A DNA stretch of 61,793 bases from positions 1 through 61,793 of the forward strand of contig JAICXQ010000007.1 in NCBI GenBank assembly GCA_025980325.1. The letters run 5' to 3'. Positions 59,745 through 61,793 of this stretch are shown here, piece after piece. The notes under the pieces were generated by a model, which saw only the letters and a list, made by a program, of their open reading frames with translations, searched no databases and was not told the origin of the DNA. The translations under genes and the position numbers were made by a program. This stretch comes from Frankiales bacterium (GTDB lineage Bacteria; Actinomycetota; Actinomycetes; JAFAQI01). Position 1 is the stretch's first letter, and the number at the start of each line of letters is the position of its first letter.

Positions 59745-60230
59745 TCAGGTCTTGGTGCCCTTGACCGACTTGTGCAGGACTGCGCCCGTCGTCGTCACGA
59801 AGCAGATGATGTTGCGGTCGTGGCTCTGCTGCCAGCCACGAGCCGACGGCAGCAGGTAGGTGAAGAACAGCGTCGAGTCCTGGTAGTCCACCCCGACGTA
59901 CGACGAGAACTTCTGCGCGCACACGCCGTCGGCGTACGTCTTGAGCACGGTGTCGCCGGGGTAGTCGTCGGTGAACCCGCTCCCGCTGCCGGTGTAGGCG
60001 ACGACGGCGTACGCCTCTTGCGTGTGGCCGCTCGTGCACGCCACGCGTTTGAGTGTCGTGAGCTCGGCCTGCACCTTGCTCGGCGGCAGGAAGCACTCGC
60101 CGGCCTTGACGTGGAACACCGACGTACCGTTGCCGCTGCCGCTCGAACTGCTGCAGCCGGCGAGCGACGCCGCGGTCGCGGCGGCGGCGAGCAGCAGCGC
60201 CGCGCCGCGCCGAGCGCGACCGGTGTCCAT
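59745..60230 (-). CDS. Lipoprotein, septum-formation family-like
   Basis: A 161-residue lipoprotein. The signal peptide ends in the lipobox LAGC at about 23-26. The mature part has the septum-formation-family pattern: VKAGECFLPP, LKRVACTSGHTQEAYAVVAY, DDYPGDTVLKTYADGVCAQK then SARGWQQSHDRNIICFV, with four Cys likely in two disulfides. It is 13 nt upstream of the PAAR-like gene on the same strand and may share its transcript, though its role in injection is doubtful. Confidence 0.7.
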   Translation of the reverse strand: MDTGRARRGAALLLAAAATAASLAGCSSSSGSGNGTSVFHVKAGECFLPPSKVQAELTTLKRVACTSGHTQEAYAVVAYTGSGSGFTDDYPGDTVLKTYADGVCAQKFSSYVGVDYQDSTLFFTYLLPSARGWQQSHDRNIICFVTTTGAVLHKSVKGTKT

Positions 60231-60314
60231 AGACCGACCATAGACAGCGAGCCGGGGCGATGGCGGGCGTTTGCCGGATTTGCCTGAGCCCGACCCATGC
60301 CGGACCCCTGCCCG

Positions 60315-61700
60315 TCACGAGCGGTCGAGGGCCTGCTTGACCAGCGTGCGGCCGAAGCCGAGGGCGAGCCCGGACGGTTTCTCCGCGCCGGCCATGACGT
60401 CGGCGAACGCGGTCAGGAACTCGGCGACGTCGTCGCTGGTGATGCACAGCGGCGGGATCAGCTTGATCACCGCCATGTAGTCGCCGGCGACCTGGGTCAG
60501 GATCCGGTGGCGGGTGAACAACGGAACGACGACCATCTGTGCGAACAGTCCCGGCCGCGCGGCGTTCAGCGTCGACCACATCGCCTTGCCGGACAACGAC
60601 GGCGGCTTGCCGAACTCGATCCCGATCATCAGCCCGCGACCGCGGACGTCGACGATCGTCGGCTGCTTGCCCGCGATCGCGCGCAGGCCGGCCATCAACT
60701 CGTCGCCGCGCGCGAGCGCGTTCGCGACGAGCGCCTCGTCGTCGAGCACCGACAGCGTCGCGAGGCCGGCGGTCATCGCGAGCGCGTTGCCCATGAACGT
60801 CGACGCGTGCACGAACACCCGGTCGAGCCCGGAGTACACCTTCTCGAACACGCCGGGTCGCATCAGCGTCGCGCCGACCGGGACGAAGCCGCCGGACAGC
60901 GCCTTCGCGACGGTGACGATGTCGGGTTGCACGTCGTCGTACGAGTGCGCGTAGAAGCGACCGGTGCGGCCGAGGCCGGTCTGCACCTCGTCGGCGATGA
61001 GCAATGCGTCGTGTGCGCGCAGCAGGATCTGCGCCTCGCGCAGGAACCCGTCCGGCGCGACGTTGACGCCTTTGCCCTGGATCGGTTCGACGAGCAGCGC
61101 GGCGACGTCGCCCTTGCGCAGCTCGCGGTCGAGGTCGTCGAGGTTGCCGAAACGGATCATCGTGTCGGGCAGCAGCGGGCCGAACCCCTCGCGGAACTCC
61201 GGCGCGCCGTTGACCGACAGCGCGCCCGCGGTCAGGCCGTGGTACGCGTGGTCGCAGTAGAGGATGCGCGGGCGGCCGGTCGCGCAGCGGGCGAACTTCA
61301 GCGCCGCCTCGACCGCCTCGCCACCGCTGTTGCAGAAGTACACGCGCTCCATGCCGGGCGACCGGGCGACGAGTTGCTCGGCGAGCAGGCCCATGAGCAG
61401 CGGCGCGTCGAACTGCAGCATGTCGGCGAGCCCGGCGTCGAGGACGGTGTGCAGCGCTTCGCGCACGACCGGGTGGTTGCGGCCGACGGCATGGACACCG
61501 AAGCCGGCGAGCATGTCGAGATAGCGGTTGCCCTCGGCGTCCCAGTAGTGCGCGCCCTCGGCGCGGGTGAAGACCTTGTCGAAGCCGATCGCGTGCAACA
61601 TCCGCGGCACCTGCGCGTTGACGTACCGGCCCTGCAAGGCGTAACCCTCGCCGGCCCGCGCGGCGAGCAACCCCGCGACGTCGAACGGCATAAACCGCAT
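60315..61700 (-). CDS. Class III aminotransferase (acetylornithine/putrescine type)
   Basis: A PLP-dependent aminotransferase of about 461 residues. Fold marks are HYWDAEGNRYLDMLAGFGVH, FCNSGGEAVEAALKFARCAT, HGLTAGALSVNG, VEPIQGKGVNVAPDGFLREA, LIADEVQTGLGRTGRFYAHS and the PLP lysine in TVAKALSGGFVPVGA, then ASTFMGNALAMTAGLA. The unusually long amino terminus, starting MPFDVAGLLAARAGEGYAL, and the full length resemble putrescine/ornithine transaminases more than ArgD. ATG 61700 or 61691 may be used. No pathway neighbours are present. Confidence 0.88.
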   Translation of the reverse strand: MRFMPFDVAGLLAARAGEGYALQGRYVNAQVPRMLHAIGFDKVFTRAEGAHYWDAEGNRYLDMLAGFGVHAVGRNHPVVREALHTVLDAGLADMLQFDAPLLMGLLAEQLVARSPGMERVYFCNSGGEAVEAALKFARCATGRPRILYCDHAYHGLTAGALSVNGAPEFREGFGPLLPDTMIRFGNLDDLDRELRKGDVAALLVEPIQGKGVNVAPDGFLREAQILLRAHDALLIADEVQTGLGRTGRFYAHSYDDVQPDIVTVAKALSGGFVPVGATLMRPGVFEKVYSGLDRVFVHASTFMGNALAMTAGLATLSVLDDEALVANALARGDELMAGLRAIAGKQPTIVDVRGRGLMIGIEFGKPPSLSGKAMWSTLNAARPGLFAQMVVVPLFTRHRILTQVAGDYMAVIKLIPPLCITSDDVAEFLTAFADVMAGAEKPSGLALGFGRTLVKQALDRS

Positions 61701-61793
61701 CCTACGAGCGACCGGCAAGAGGTGCGCCGTGGGCGAGCGGAGCCACGATCGAGCATCGCAAGGCGGACGACGAGGGCGGGCCGGTGGCCCGCG

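Overview
The window is about 62 kb of a high-GC actinobacterial chromosome. Evidence for this is the G/C-rich third codon positions, frequent GTG starts, many ATGA/GTGA start-stop overlaps, leaderless-looking starts and a tRNA-Cys without an encoded CCA. I cannot name the genus.

Region 1 (1-10.7 kb) is ordinary chromosome: the 5' part of typA, an ECF sigma factor with a membrane regulator, adenosine deaminase, exonuclease III, an SRPBCC/dienelactone hydrolase pair, a cupin-SnoaL protein, a histidine phosphatase, AlkB, a ketopantoate-reductase-like enzyme and an M20 amidohydrolase. Region 2 (10.7-18.4 kb) is a cell-envelope sugar module: a GT2-GtrA glycosyltransferase, an ArnT/PMT-like transferase, an OmpR-type response regulator, its histidine kinase and a glycine-rich membrane protein. 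Three sets of 11-nt-spaced CAGC repeats sit upstream of three of these genes and look like response-regulator boxes. A frameshifted DUF222/HNH gene follows.

Region 3 (18.5-36.2 kb and 47.0-60.2 kb) is an extracellular-type contractile injection system (eCIS). The left part has an AAA+ ATPase, a DUF4157 protein coupled to a small chaperone-like protein, a Pvc16/DUF4255 cap, a lytic transglycosylase-NlpC/P60 enzyme and three large single-span membrane proteins carrying many CnaB/carboxypeptidase-regulatory-like repeats. The right part, on the minus strand, has a DUF4280 PAAR-like tip, sheath, two tube proteins, a tail-assembly protein, a disordered VVRR-repeat protein, a LysM adaptor, a VgrG-like spike, gp25, baseplate J, tail protein I and a tail-anchored zinc-ribbon protein. 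No classical tape-measure protein was recognised.

Region 4 (36.6-46.9 kb) lies between the two convergent halves of the eCIS locus. It is an array of mostly single small genes separated by a short repeated site with core GTGCCG(T/C)T. There are about 13 exact cores plus degenerate ones, all on the plus strand, while the genes between them run in both directions. The sites usually contain or touch the stop codons of the flanking genes, and many genes have a -10-like hexamer 6-7 nt before the start. It resembles a gene-cassette array, but the sites do not match the integron attC consensus and no integrase is visible. The left edge holds a tRNA-Cys preceded by a tiny ORF ending in three Cys codons. 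The right part of the island has broken genes, including phosphotransferase, choice-of-anchor-like and Rieske remnants. The window ends with a class-III aminotransferase.
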